Notes: generated by a model from the sequence alone, not told the origin. A DNA stretch of 64,000 bases from Demequina aestuarii (GCF_000975095.1 NZ_BBRD01000001.1:486714-550713), one strand, 5' to 3'. Shown: positions 31,709-41,612, numbered from the stretch's first letter. Translations and numbers: made by a program.

Positions 31709-31724
31709 TGTGTCGTGTTCCACA
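31709..31724. promoter_or_regulatory. CRP-like site between whiB1 and a membrane protein gene
   Basis: TGTG-N8-CACA, the spacing of a CRP/FNR-type site, about 125-140 bases upstream of whiB1 and 27 bases upstream of the divergent gene. In M. tuberculosis a CRP-family protein binds upstream of whiB1, which makes the position suggestive. The inner bases do not match the consensus well. Confidence 0.35.
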
Positions 31725-31750
31725 GTTCTTCACCCGTTACCGTGTCGTCC

Positions 31751-32170
31751 ATGAGCACAACGATCGGGAGGGCGCTGCCGTTGCGCCGCAGTGCTGCGGC
31801 GCTGGTGGGCTCGGAAGGTGTCGCCCTGGTCGCCGTCGCCGTCTGGATCGGAGCGAGTGCCGTGACGGGAGAGGATGCGACCGCGATGGCCGCGGCGATC
31901 GCCCTGATGGCGCTGGGAGCGGGCATCGCGTTGGTGTGGGCGAGCCGCTCGTTGTGGCGCGGTGCGGTGTGGCCGCGCGGGCTCGCCATCACGTGGCAGA
32001 TGCTCCAGGCTGCGGCCGGCGTGACGGTGCTCGGGTGGTCCGCAGGCGCGGGCGTGGCGGTCATCGTGGTGGCGATCGTGGCGGCTGCCGCCCTGCTCGC
32101 CGATGCGAGGCGCGACATCCAGGCGATGAGCGCCGATGCGCCGGGTGACCCGGGGTCTCACGCCGCCTGA
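31751..32170 (+). CDS. Four-helix membrane protein, unknown
   Basis: A 139-residue protein with four predicted transmembrane helices and short loops. The ATG at 31751 places the first helix 18 residues in. I do not recognise the family, though small integral membrane proteins of this shape are common in Micrococcales. It is divergent from whiB1 and its last 13 bases overlap the end of the convergent FtsK-type gene. Confidence 0.65.
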   Translation: MSTTIGRALPLRRSAAALVGSEGVALVAVAVWIGASAVTGEDATAMAAAIALMALGAGIALVWASRSLWRGAVWPRGLAITWQMLQAAAGVTVLGWSAGAGVAVIVVAIVAAAALLADARRDIQAMSADAPGDPGSHAA

Positions 32171-35070
32171 CCCGGCCTCCCTCCACCGAGCGGCACCTGT
32201 ACCGCGACCGCAGCGCCATCACGGACGAGCACGATGCGGCCGGGCACCTGATGGGGATCGGTGACTCCCCGCCAGGCTTGCGGGGCGCACTGTCGTACGG
32301 CGCGCGGGGTCGGCTCGACGAGCACCACAGTGGTCGCGCCGGGAGGGATCAGAGCGGGCATCTCGACTGTCGTGATCGAGGCACTCCCCAGGCGCGCGAG
32401 CACCGCATCGCGCGTGCGGCCGGGGGGACCGACCATCGTGACGGGTCCGGTGGGCGCCTCCACCGGGATCGCGTCGTCGCCGCCGATGCCGAGCGACGCG
32501 CCCGCGTGCGCCCCGTCCACCTCGAGCGGGAGCGAACGGACAAGGGTGGTGGATGCGTGGTCGTCACTCGAGGCGAGCTGTGCGACGTCCCAGGCGCCTC
32601 GGTGCCGGACGTGTGCGCGGCCGGGTGCCGGTGTCCCGGCGTGCTCGACGAGCGTCCGCGGCACGCCCCACTGGGACGCAATGCTCGGCTCCACGCCGGT
32701 CAGGATCGCCAGAGCCGACGCCCCGGCCGCGAGGCGGGTCGGCATCGCTGGGCTGCCTGCCATGACGGTGGGGAGACGGAGCGCAGATCTCTGGGCCACG
32801 TCGTCGAGCGCTGCGCCGTCATCCACCGTGGCGAGCCGGGCCATGGCCGCGTCGACGTCGTCGATCACGAGCAGCACGTCCGCGCGCGTGGACGCGATGG
32901 CGAGGGTCCGCGAGGCGAGTCGCGGATCTGTGGGCAAGGCCACAGGCGTGAGCCCCCTCTCGCGAGCCTGTCGGGCGACCGCGGTGAGCGCGCTGGTGCG
33001 GCCTGATCCGGGCGGCCCGATCACGACCGCCGCTCCCTCGTGCGGGACCCACGGGGCGATGACCTGAGTGCGCGAGCCGGGTCGGTCGAGGAGCGCGAAG
33101 GCGATGCCGGCTGCTGCGCGCGGAGGTGGCCGCCATCGGCGTGGGAGCGGCGGGAGCCACAGGGGATCGGCGCGGAGGCTTCCCTGCCATCGCTCCGCGG
33201 CCACGACGGCGAGCGGCGCCCCGGGACCGCTCGACACTCCCGCTCGCCGGACGCGAGGAGACGGTTCCGCACTCGGTGCAGCGATCTGCACCTCGCGGTG
33301 CTCCGTGCCGCGAGCGATGATCGCGCGCCCCGGGACGGATGCGGGGATGGCAGCGGCCGCCGCCGTGCCCAGCAGGTCCCGCGACTCCGATGTCGACGCG
33401 ACGCGCAATGCGACGGTGGTGGAGACATTCGCCCTCACCTCGGGCGTCACCGCGCCTGCGGGACGCTGTGTCGCCAGCACGAGGTGCAGCCCCAACGACC
33501 GCCCCTGTGCCGCGATCCGAGCGAGATCGGGCAGGAACGATGCGTGGCTTGCGACGATCTCCTGGTATTCGTCGATCACCACCAGCAGGCGGGGCGGCGC
33601 GCCACCGGCCCGTTCCCAGTCGCTCAGTGACGCGAGACGTCTGTCCTTCAACGCGGCCTTGCGCGCGTGGAGCTCGTGTGCCAGACCAGCGAGTGCGCGG
33701 CGGGCGAGACCGCCGTCGAGGTCGGTCAACGTCGCCGCGACGTGCGGCAGCGCCATGCAGCCGCGCAGGCCTGCTCCTCCTTTGAAGTCGATGAGCGCCA
33801 TCGTGACGTCGCGGGGAGAGTGGGCGAATGCCAGCGCCGTGACCAGCGTCTCCAGCGCGACAGATTTCCCCGATCCCGTGGTTCCGGCGACCAGCAGGTG
33901 CGGTCCATCGGCATCGAGGTCGAGCACGTACGGCCCGTCGTCGCTCACGCCGAATGCGGCACGGAGGCGTCGGGGGGCGCCGTCCGCGGGGTGGTCGTCG
34001 ATCGCATCGGCCATGTCTGCCCAGCGCAGTTCGTGCGGGAGCGGATCATCCTCGCGGCCGGACGCCCGTCGTCGGGCCGCGAGCTCGGCAGTGCTCGCCG
34101 CGACTGCGAGTGGCAGCAGGGTGCGCGGCCCGCGGCCGTCGTCCTCGACCCGCGAGTCGCGGTCCACCTCGACACGCATCGCCGCCCACGATGGCCACGC
34201 GGCGCCAGGCTGGACGGCGATCATGCGCTCGTGGTCGCTCGGCGGATCGAGCCAGCGCATCCACGGCTCGTCCCACGAGTCTCCCGAGGGCCTCGTCCCG
34301 CTCTCGATCGCCCGCGCGCGCATGTAGCCGCGTACCGCATCGGCGTCGCCCCGCACCGCGACGACGCCCGACGGCGCTGGCGCCGGGTCCTCAGGAGTGA
34401 TGCGGCGGCGAGCCGCCACCTGGCTCAGCCACGGTGCTGCGGCGGGCACGATGCCGACGAGCCCGAGCTGCCACCGGCCCGTCGCCGTGGCCAGCGCGAT
34501 GCCGGAGGCGAGGCCGCCGGCCAGCGCGCCCCACCGCCGCGGCCCGTCGCCGGTGCGCGCCTGTGGGGCCGGACGGCCGGCATCCGCGGGCGCTGTCGCG
34601 CCGGGGTCGACCAGCACGATGCGCGAACGCCCGACGGTGACGTGGTCGCCGGGGCGCAGCCGCCCTCGCCGCGGGGCGACGGTGCCATTGGACGACCGCA
34701 GATCGTGCACCCGGATCCGGCGAGGCCCGGTGACCACCGCGTGCTCGGCGCTGACGGCGGGGTCGTCGAGGCGGAGGTCCGCGCTCTCGCCCCGGCCGAT
34801 GACCACCGGGCGGTCGAGGGCGATGGCGTGGCCAGCGTCGGGGCCCTCCACGACGCGCAGGTGTGGACCGACGAGCGCCATGCACGGCGGGGCCGGTGAC
34901 GCGGTGATGCGGGCACCGTGCACGAGGGGAGGGACCCCCGCCGGATGGTCGGCGTCGAGCTCGAGAGGGCCGCACCAGACGCGATCGAGGCCGATGAAGG
35001 CGCGCACCTCCGCAGCCGTCGCGCCGGGGTTCACGTCGAGATCGACGTCGCCGGGAGCCGTGATGCGCAT
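32158..35070 (-). CDS. FHA-FtsK/SpoIIIE ATPase resembling T7SS EssC/EccC
   Basis: A 970-residue membrane ATPase. The order is: a small N-terminal domain (1-80), an FHA domain (about 85-150: VVIGRGESADLRLDD, SAEHAVV, DLRSSNGT), two transmembrane helices (about 180-215), then FtsK/SpoIIIE modules. The first module has Walker A GTTGSGKS (about 395) and Walker B LLVVIDEYQE; the second has a weaker P-loop GPPGSGRT (about 687); a third segment is degenerate. This matches EssC/EccC, the motor of type VII secretion. No WXG100 substrate, EccB/D/E, mycosin or EsaA/EssB gene is in the window. It could alternatively be an uncharacterised secretion or DNA-related motor. The ATG is chosen to open the N-terminal domain. 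Confidence 0.85.
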   Translation of the reverse strand: MRITAPGDVDLDVNPGATAAEVRAFIGLDRVWCGPLELDADHPAGVPPLVHGARITASPAPPCMALVGPHLRVVEGPDAGHAIALDRPVVIGRGESADLRLDDPAVSAEHAVVTGPRRIRVHDLRSSNGTVAPRRGRLRPGDHVTVGRSRIVLVDPGATAPADAGRPAPQARTGDGPRRWGALAGGLASGIALATATGRWQLGLVGIVPAAAPWLSQVAARRRITPEDPAPAPSGVVAVRGDADAVRGYMRARAIESGTRPSGDSWDEPWMRWLDPPSDHERMIAVQPGAAWPSWAAMRVEVDRDSRVEDDGRGPRTLLPLAVAASTAELAARRRASGREDDPLPHELRWADMADAIDDHPADGAPRRLRAAFGVSDDGPYVLDLDADGPHLLVAGTTGSGKSVALETLVTALAFAHSPRDVTMALIDFKGGAGLRGCMALPHVAATLTDLDGGLARRALAGLAHELHARKAALKDRRLASLSDWERAGGAPPRLLVVIDEYQEIVASHASFLPDLARIAAQGRSLGLHLVLATQRPAGAVTPEVRANVSTTVALRVASTSESRDLLGTAAAAAIPASVPGRAIIARGTEHREVQIAAPSAEPSPRVRRAGVSSGPGAPLAVVAAERWQGSLRADPLWLPPLPRRWRPPPRAAAGIAFALLDRPGSRTQVIAPWVPHEGAAVVIGPPGSGRTSALTAVARQARERGLTPVALPTDPRLASRTLAIASTRADVLLVIDDVDAAMARLATVDDGAALDDVAQRSALRLPTVMAGSPAMPTRLAAGASALAILTGVEPSIASQWGVPRTLVEHAGTPAPGRAHVRHRGAWDVAQLASSDDHASTTLVRSLPLEVDGAHAGASLGIGGDDAIPVEAPTGPVTMVGPPGRTRDAVLARLGSASITTVEMPALIPPGATTVVLVEPTPRAVRQCAPQAWRGVTDPHQVPGRIVLVRDGAAVAVQVPLGGGRPGQAA

Positions 35071-35167
35071 CGGGTCAGGGTTCCCCGATGGGCGTGTCCC
35101 CCGCACTGTTCCGAGACGCGACTGTGGACAACGTTGCGAACCGCCCTGGCTGGGGGCGGCGGAGCGG

Positions 35168-37288
35168 TCAGGGAGCGGTGAGGGTGTCGCCGACGTGAAC
35201 TGGGCGCACCTCGCCTGACTCCTCGACCACGCCCGCGTACCAGCTGTACGAGCGCTCGACTAAGGTGCGAGGGATGCGTTGCAGCGTGTAGCCCGAGTGC
35301 GTCACCCGAGAATCGACCACGACGAGGGGGTCGGAGGACCACGGCACGTCGTCGACCTCGCGCGTGAGCACCAGGGGGGCGTCGTCCCACGCCTCAGACA
35401 TCGAGGCGAGGTCGTCGGCGGAGGGCGCGGACAGCATGAGGACGACGGGCACGTCACACATCACGCGCAGGGAGCCGTAGTGCGAGCTCGTGCCGACGAG
35501 GACGATGGGTCGCCCGGGGGCGATCGCGCACAGCTGGTCGAGCTGGGTGCGCGCGCCGATCATCTCCCGCGAGGTGACGTTCACCGCGCCCGACAGCGGG
35601 TACTCCTCATCGGGGGCGATCGACAGCCACGTGGACAGCGGCAGAGCGATCATGAGCGCGGCCGCCGCACGGCGCAGCGTCGCTTGAGCGGCCGGCGTCC
35701 GAGCGAGTCCGGTGAGCGCCCACGCTGCGGCGGCCGCTGCGAGCACGAACCCTGGCAGGGTGGCGGGCTCGAAGCGGCGAATCGCCCACAACTGGTCCGG
35801 CACGATGGCGGGGCGCCACAGGTACACCAGCGTGGGGGCCATGACTGCTCCCATGAACACCGTCCAGCCACCCTGCCGCCGCACCATCCGATACGTGGCG
35901 ATTCCCAGGCCGAGGATGCCCAGCACCACCAGCGGCCACGTCAGGTAGTACGACAGCCAGGTCACCGTGGACTCCGCGTACGTGCGGGTGGGCTCGATGG
36001 GGAGTCCCTGCGACGCCTGGAAGCCCTCGATCACCCCATTGGTGAACTGATCGCGTTCCGCTTCGGTGCCGCGATGCACCGTGGTCCAGAGCGGTCGCGA
36101 GGCGAGCACCGCCATGCCGGTCACCACGACGGCTCCGGCCGCGATGGCGCCACGGCGGCCCAGGGCGTCTGCCCAGGCGGGAAGCCAGCGGTCGACGTGG
36201 AGACGCCGAGACCACAGCAGCACCCACACGCCCATGAGCCCGGCGACGGCGCCGTAGACGAACAGCAGGGCATACGCCTCGTCGGCGAGTCGCTCGAGGT
36301 ACTCGGTGCTCCAGCGAGCCAATGCGGCGTAGCCGAGCATCAGCACGGCCGCCTGCACGGCGAGGAACACCAGTGCGGCCCTGCGTCGCCACGCCCGGTC
36401 CGCGTCGGTGAGCGCCAACGCGACCGTGACGCCGACGAGGGCCCCGATGGCAGAGGCGGCGCCGTCGATCCGGATGAACGTGGTGGCTCCAGAGGCGATC
36501 GCGCCCGCCGCCAGCAACGGGACAGAGCGCTCCTCCACGCCCCGCCAGGCCCACAGGACTCCCGCAATCACCAGCAGCAGCGTGAGCGGCTCCGAGTACG
36601 CCGCCCGCGACAGGCCGATGTGCGACACCGTCAGTGCCAGCGCGCCGGCGGGGGCGAGAGCCGCCGCCGGACCGAGGAAGCGGCGTGCGACGGTGTACAC
36701 CGCGAGGATGCCGAGAGCGCCGATGACGACGTTGGCGGCCAGCACGCCCGTGTCACCTGCGACCCAGCCGCCGATCGCGATGGTGGCCGGGAGCATCTTC
36801 GCTCCCTGCGGCTGGATGACGTCGCCGGCAAGGTTCCATGCCTCGGAGGCATCCGGGAGCGCCGATGGATGGGAGGCCGCAGCCTCGACGGCACCGGCGG
36901 CCGGGATGTCCGTGTGGGGGTGATCCGCGAGCCACAGTCCGGAGAGTGTGAGGAAGCCCGGGTCACGGACCACGATCACGTACTCGGCGGCGAGGGCGAT
37001 GTTCACCACGGTCCAGACCAGGGTGCCGCCGACCGCGATCGCGCCCGCCCGCGCATCGGCCGCCGTGACGGCTGCTCGGGGCCCGAGCCGCCGCCATGCG
37101 AGGACCGTGAACGCGCCTGCGGCGGGCAGCACCGTCCACCAGTGGTGGACGCCCAGAGAGACCGAGGCTCCGGCGGCGAGCGCGAGTGCGACACCGATCA
37201 GCACGAGCCGTTCGGGCGCGGCGGCGAACGCGCGGAGCACAGGGGAGGGGACGGGCGCAGTGGCGGCGTCGTGAGCGGTGGCGGTCAC
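35168..37288 (-). CDS. GT-C/GT39-like polytopic membrane glycosyltransferase
   Basis: A 706-residue protein with about 11-12 transmembrane segments. It has the layout of GT-C glycosyltransferases: an acidic external loop after the first helices, alternating short loops (e.g. GLSRAAYSEPLTLLL and TTFIRIDGAASAIG), and a C-terminal extracytoplasmic domain (about 590-706). Such enzymes transfer mannose or other sugars from polyprenyl-phosphate donors. The donor and acceptor are unknown. A TAGCCT box lies eight bases before GTG 37288. It is divergent from the two-component pair and followed by the EssC-like gene. Confidence 0.7.
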   Translation of the reverse strand: MTATAHDAATAPVPSPVLRAFAAAPERLVLIGVALALAAGASVSLGVHHWWTVLPAAGAFTVLAWRRLGPRAAVTAADARAGAIAVGGTLVWTVVNIALAAEYVIVVRDPGFLTLSGLWLADHPHTDIPAAGAVEAAASHPSALPDASEAWNLAGDVIQPQGAKMLPATIAIGGWVAGDTGVLAANVVIGALGILAVYTVARRFLGPAAALAPAGALALTVSHIGLSRAAYSEPLTLLLVIAGVLWAWRGVEERSVPLLAAGAIASGATTFIRIDGAASAIGALVGVTVALALTDADRAWRRRAALVFLAVQAAVLMLGYAALARWSTEYLERLADEAYALLFVYGAVAGLMGVWVLLWSRRLHVDRWLPAWADALGRRGAIAAGAVVVTGMAVLASRPLWTTVHRGTEAERDQFTNGVIEGFQASQGLPIEPTRTYAESTVTWLSYYLTWPLVVLGILGLGIATYRMVRRQGGWTVFMGAVMAPTLVYLWRPAIVPDQLWAIRRFEPATLPGFVLAAAAAAWALTGLARTPAAQATLRRAAAALMIALPLSTWLSIAPDEEYPLSGAVNVTSREMIGARTQLDQLCAIAPGRPIVLVGTSSHYGSLRVMCDVPVVLMLSAPSADDLASMSEAWDDAPLVLTREVDDVPWSSDPLVVVDSRVTHSGYTLQRIPRTLVERSYSWYAGVVEESGEVRPVHVGDTLTAP

Positions 37289-37296
37289 GAGGCACC

Positions 37297-37302
37297 AGGC
37301 TA
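37297..37302 (-). promoter_or_regulatory. -10 box of the GT-C-like gene
   Basis: TAGCCT on the minus strand, eight bases before GTG 37288, compatible with a leaderless or near-leaderless transcript. Confidence 0.5.
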
Positions 37303-37357
37303 GTCGCGGGACGGTGACGGCGTACCCGGGCCGTCTGGCGACGCGCGTTGACCCGCG

Positions 37358-37385
37358 TTGCAAACGTCGCGCTCGCGGGTAGTGT
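37358..37385 (+). promoter_or_regulatory. Promoter of the two-component operon, leaderless
   Basis: TTGCAA (37358-37363), a 16-base spacer and TAGTGT (37380-37385), with the ATG only six bases after the -10. Initiation should fall on the start codon. Confidence 0.65.
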
Positions 37386-37391
37386 TGCCCC

Positions 37392-38069
37392 ATGACGCGA
37401 ATTGTCTTGGTCGAAGATGACCCGACCATTTCAGAACCCTTGACCCGTGCTTTGAGCAGAGAAGGCTACGACGTCGCTTGGCACGGGAACGGCATGGGGG
37501 GCGTAGGCGCCGCCGATGAGGCGGACCTGGTCATCCTCGACCTCGGCCTTCCCGACATCGACGGCGTGGACGTCGCCCGCAGGATCCGCGACAAGGGCCT
37601 GCAGGTGCCCATCCTCATGCTCACCGCGCGTGCGGACGAGGTGGACCTGGTGGTCGGGCTCGACGCGGGTGCCGACGACTACGTCACCAAGCCGTTCCGG
37701 CTCGCTGAGCTGCTGGCCCGCGTCCGTGCGCTGCTGCGCCGGCGCCTGACGGCGGACGATGCCCAGGATCTCTCCGTGCGCGGCGTGCGTGTGGATGTCG
37801 CGGGACACCGCGCATTCCTCGACGATCGCGAGCTGCAGCTGAGCGGCAAGGAGTTCGACCTGCTCCACCTCCTGGTCGCCAACGCGGGCTCGGTGGTGTC
37901 GCGTGACACGTTGATGCGCGAGGTGTGGGAGGCCGACCCCGGCGCCCCGTCCAAGACGCTCGACATGCACGTCTCGTGGCTGCGACGCAAGCTCGGCGAC
38001 GACGCGTCCGACCCGTCGTACATCACGACCGTGCGGGGCATGGGCTTCCGGTTCGAGAACGACGAGTAG
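37392..38069 (+). CDS. OmpR-family response regulator
   Basis: A 225-residue response regulator. The receiver domain has the acidic pair at 9-10, phospho-acceptor Asp50 (LDLGLPD), Thr of MLTARAD and Lys of VTKPF. The C-terminal winged helix ends with YITTVRGMGFRF. It is followed eight bases after its stop by its cognate kinase. The signal is unknown. Flanking genes for a GT-C enzyme and GtrA suggest envelope polysaccharide control, but this is inferred from position. Confidence 0.95.
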   Translation: MTRIVLVEDDPTISEPLTRALSREGYDVAWHGNGMGGVGAADEADLVILDLGLPDIDGVDVARRIRDKGLQVPILMLTARADEVDLVVGLDAGADDYVTKPFRLAELLARVRALLRRRLTADDAQDLSVRGVRVDVAGHRAFLDDRELQLSGKEFDLLHLLVANAGSVVSRDTLMREVWEADPGAPSKTLDMHVSWLRRKLGDDASDPSYITTVRGMGFRFENDE

Positions 38070-38077
38070 GCGTCCCC

Positions 38078-39385
38078 GTGCGGCGCCGCGTGCTGCAGGC
38101 CACCATCTCGGCACTGGCCGTCGCAGTGATTCTGCTGGGGATCCCGCTGGGGTTCTTCTCCGCACAGCTCGTGCGCGACGATGCGCTGCGCGACCTGGAG
38201 CTGCGGACCGTGACCGCCGCCCGCGCGCTGGACGTGCGCCAGCAGGCGGGCGAGACCATCACGGAGGACAACCTGTCCTCCTATGTGTCGAGCGCGCCCG
38301 GCGCCGGTTCGTACATCTATGTCCAGCTCCCCGACGGCACCGAGCTGACGGCGGGTGAGGAGCCCCAGTCCGCATTCGCTGACTCGTACGTCACGGAGTC
38401 CGGCATCGTCGTCGTGATGTCCGTCGCGTGGTGGGATGTGTTCTGGCAGGCGGCACGATACGTGGGACTGGTCCTCGTGCTCGGTGTGATCGCCGTGGTG
38501 GCGGGCGTCTCGATCTCGATCTGGCTCGCCAACCGATTGGTGGCACCACTGCTGTATCTCGCCGCGAGCGCGGAGCAGCTCGGCTCGGGGCAGGTGCGCC
38601 CGCGACTGGCACGCACCGGGGTCGAAGAGATCGACCAGGTCGCCGAAGAGCTGTCGCGCAGCGCCGACCGCATGGCCGCGCGGCTCGCCGCCGAGCGTCA
38701 GTTCGCGTCCGACGCCTCGCACCAGCTGCGCACGCCGCTCACGGCGCTCACCATGCGCCTCGAAGAGATCGCCGCGACCACGTCGCAGGACGAGGTCAGG
38801 GAAGAGGCGGAGAAGTCGCTCGAACAGGTCGAGCGGTTGGTGGGCGTGGTCGATGACCTGTTGGGTCGATCGCGCCGTGCTCTCGGCTCGGGAACCGAGT
38901 TGGTGGTGCTGCAGGACGTGCTCGAGCAGCAGCGCGAGGAGTGGACGCAGCCGTTCCGCTCGGCCGGGCGGCGGCTCGACATCCAGGACTCGGCGGCGAC
39001 CGTCTTCGCCACGCCTGGGGGCCTGGCGCAGGTCATCGCGACGCTCATCGAGAACTCCCTGCACCACGGCGCGGGCACCACGACCGTCGCGGTCCGTGAG
39101 TCAGGAGCGAGCCGTGCGATCGTGATCGAAGTGCGCGACGAGGGCGACGGCGTGCCCGAGGACCTCGCCCCGCGCATCTTCGAGCGAGAAGTGACTGGAG
39201 GCCGCGGCACCGGCCTCGGGCTCGCGCTCGCGCGCGACCTGGTGACGGCCGACGGCGGTCGCCTCGAACTGGCTCAGCGGGTGCCCGCGGCGTTCGCCGT
39301 GTTCCTGCAGGGCGTCCCGCAGATGGTCGACCTCGAGACGGTGGTCCCGCACGGTCTCACCGTCAAGGCGCGTCGGCACCGGTAG
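38078..39385 (+). CDS. Sensor histidine kinase
   Basis: A 435-residue kinase with two transmembrane helices (about 7-27 and 123-150), a short extracytoplasmic sensor of about 95 residues, a HAMP segment, HisKA with DASHQLRTPLTAL and an HATPase domain (IATLIENSLHHG, VRDEGDGVPED, GRGTGLGLALA). All catalytic boxes are intact. The sensor is small and lacks obvious ligand motifs. Its gene start (GTG 38078) is close to the regulator stop, so they form an operon. The last 23 bases overlap the convergent gtrA gene. Confidence 0.93.
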   Translation: MRRRVLQATISALAVAVILLGIPLGFFSAQLVRDDALRDLELRTVTAARALDVRQQAGETITEDNLSSYVSSAPGAGSYIYVQLPDGTELTAGEEPQSAFADSYVTESGIVVVMSVAWWDVFWQAARYVGLVLVLGVIAVVAGVSISIWLANRLVAPLLYLAASAEQLGSGQVRPRLARTGVEEIDQVAEELSRSADRMAARLAAERQFASDASHQLRTPLTALTMRLEEIAATTSQDEVREEAEKSLEQVERLVGVVDDLLGRSRRALGSGTELVVLQDVLEQQREEWTQPFRSAGRRLDIQDSAATVFATPGGLAQVIATLIENSLHHGAGTTTVAVRESGASRAIVIEVRDEGDGVPEDLAPRIFEREVTGGRGTGLGLALARDLVTADGGRLELAQRVPAAFAVFLQGVPQMVDLETVVPHGLTVKARRHR

Positions 39386-39866
39386 CGGGAGCGGCTCCGG
39401 GCGCGGGCGCCTCCTGCGCCTCCGCATGGAACACGAAGAGGGCATAGCCGGTGTACCGCGCGACGGTCGCGATGCCGATCCCCACGAGCGACGCGATGTT
39501 GTTCGCGAGCAGGGACGTGAATCCCAGACCATGGTGGCTGATCGCGACCACTCCCGCCTCCAGCACCAGCGCCACGGCGTTGACTGCGGCGAACAGCACC
39601 ATCTCGCGTCTCGGTCCGTGCCGGCGCCCACCCCGGAAGGTCCATCCTCGATGGGCCCACCATGCGAAGGCGATCGAGAGCAGGGTGGCGATGACCTTGG
39701 CGGTCACCACGCGATCGTCCTCGCCCGCCACCTCGGCATCCGAGGCGAGCGGTCCCAGGCGCAGCAGATTGAACGCGACGAGGTTCACAGCGACGCCCGT
39801 GACGCCCACGGCGGCGAAGCGGGACAGCTGTCCCGCACGCCTGCGAATCCATGTGGTCACCCTCAC
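39363..39866 (-). CDS. GtrA family membrane protein
   Basis: A 167-residue GtrA-like protein with four transmembrane helices. The typical opening LSRFAAVGVTGVAVNLVAF is at about 14-32, and WAHRGWTFRG lies in the central loop. GtrA proteins are proposed flippases for polyprenyl-phosphate-linked sugars used in cell-surface glycosylation. The C-terminal Ala/Pro-rich tail is disordered. A TAGGCT box seven bases before GTG 39866 supports the start. It faces purK across a 33-base divergent promoter region. Confidence 0.88.
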   Translation of the reverse strand: MRVTTWIRRRAGQLSRFAAVGVTGVAVNLVAFNLLRLGPLASDAEVAGEDDRVVTAKVIATLLSIAFAWWAHRGWTFRGGRRHGPRREMVLFAAVNAVALVLEAGVVAISHHGLGFTSLLANNIASLVGIGIATVARYTGYALFVFHAEAQEAPAPGAAPATGADAP

Positions 39867-39873
39867 GAGCAGG

Positions 39874-39879
39874 AGCCTA
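39874..39879 (-). promoter_or_regulatory. -10 box, leaderless promoter of gtrA
   Basis: TAGGCT on the minus strand, seven bases before GTG 39866; its partner on the other strand, serving purK, lies nine bases away. Confidence 0.55.
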
Positions 39880-39887
39880 GTCGCCGG

Positions 39888-39893
39888 TAGGTT
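39888..39893 (+). promoter_or_regulatory. -10 box, leaderless promoter of purK-purE
   Basis: TAGGTT, six bases before ATG 39900. Together with the gtrA box this leaves almost no room between the two divergent promoters. Confidence 0.6.
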
Positions 39894-39899
39894 GGGCCC

Positions 39900-41041
39900 A
39901 TGAACTCACCCATCGTCGCCGTCGTCGGCGGAGGTCAGCTCGCGCGCATGATGGCGCCAGCGGCGACCGCGCTCGGCATCACCCTCAGAGTCCTCGTCGA
40001 GTCCGACGAGGCCTCCGCCGCCGACGCCGCCCATGAGACCGTGGTCGGACTGCCGACGGACCCGGAGGCGGTGCGGCGCCTGCTGGCGGCCCCCCATCCC
40101 GACGTCGTGACGTGGGAGCACGAACACATTCCGTCCGAGGTGTTCGCGGCGTGTGCCGAGGCGGGCGTCCCCGCCAGACCGGGCGCCGAGGCGCTGCGCT
40201 TCGCGCAGGACAAGATCGAGATGCGGGCGCGGATGGACGAACTGGGGCTGCCGAACCCGCCGTGGCGCAGGGTCGAGACCGACGACGAGGTGGAGCAGTT
40301 CCTGGCGGCGCACGGTGGCGAGGCCGTGCTGAAGACCGCCAGGGGAGGGTACGACGGCAAGGGCGTGCGGGTGATCCGGGCGGCGTCAGAGGCGCACGAG
40401 TGGATCGCTGCGGCGGCCAACGGCGGGCCGCGCCTGCTGATCGAGGCGAAGGTGGCCTTTCGCCGGGAGCTCGCAGTGCAGATCGCGCGACGTCCCGGTG
40501 GTGGCAGCGCCGTGTGGCCCGTCGTCGAGTCGATCCAGCGGGAGGGGGTGTGCTCCGAGGTCACGGCTCCTGCTCCCGACCTTTCCGCCGACCTCGCCGA
40601 GCGCGCTCGGGAGATCGCGATCACGGTGGCGGAGGCGCTCGACGTCACGGGCGTGCTGGCCGTGGAACTGTTCGAGGTCGACGGCGGCCTTGTCATCAAC
40701 GAGCTCGCGATGCGGCCGCACAACTCCGGGCATTGGACCATCGATGGGGCAGTCACGAGCCAGTTCGAGCAGCACCTCAGGGCGGTGCTGGACCTGCCTC
40801 TCGGCGACACCGTCGCCATGGCGCCGTGGACCGTGATGGCCAACGTGCTGGGTGGGGCCAGGAGCGACCTCGGCGGTGCGCTCGGCGACGTCAGCGACCC
40901 AGGCGCGAAGGTGCATCTGTACGGCAAGGGGGTGCGGCCGGGCCGCAAGGTCGGGCACGTCACGACCACGGGTCCCGACCGTGCTGAGGCCTACCGCAGG
41001 GCCGTGGACGCGGCCGCTATCGTGAGGGACGGAGGTGCGGC

Positions 41042-41045
<4 letters not shown>
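39900..41045 (+). CDS. purK: N5-carboxyaminoimidazole ribonucleotide synthase PurK
   Basis: A 381-residue ATP-grasp enzyme converting AIR, ATP and bicarbonate to N5-CAIR in purine synthesis. The N-terminal [15 protein letters not shown] (about 7-21), the Gly-rich loop [12 protein letters not shown] (about 143-154), and the metal-binding [23 protein letters not shown] are all canonical. Length is normal. It overlaps purE by ATGA. The start follows a leaderless-type -10. Confidence 0.97.
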
Positions 41046-41551
<506 letters not shown>

Positions 41552-41612
41552 TGGCTGCGCCGAGTGAGCGCGACGCTGAGCGACGCGCCACCTCCGGGCG
41601 CTGAGGCCTCTC

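Noticed and set aside
35279..37303. A 674-residue plus-strand frame opposite the GT-C-like gene
   Set aside because: Low-complexity Arg/Gly/Asp/His composition and no recognisable domain; the minus strand has a coherent polytopic protein.
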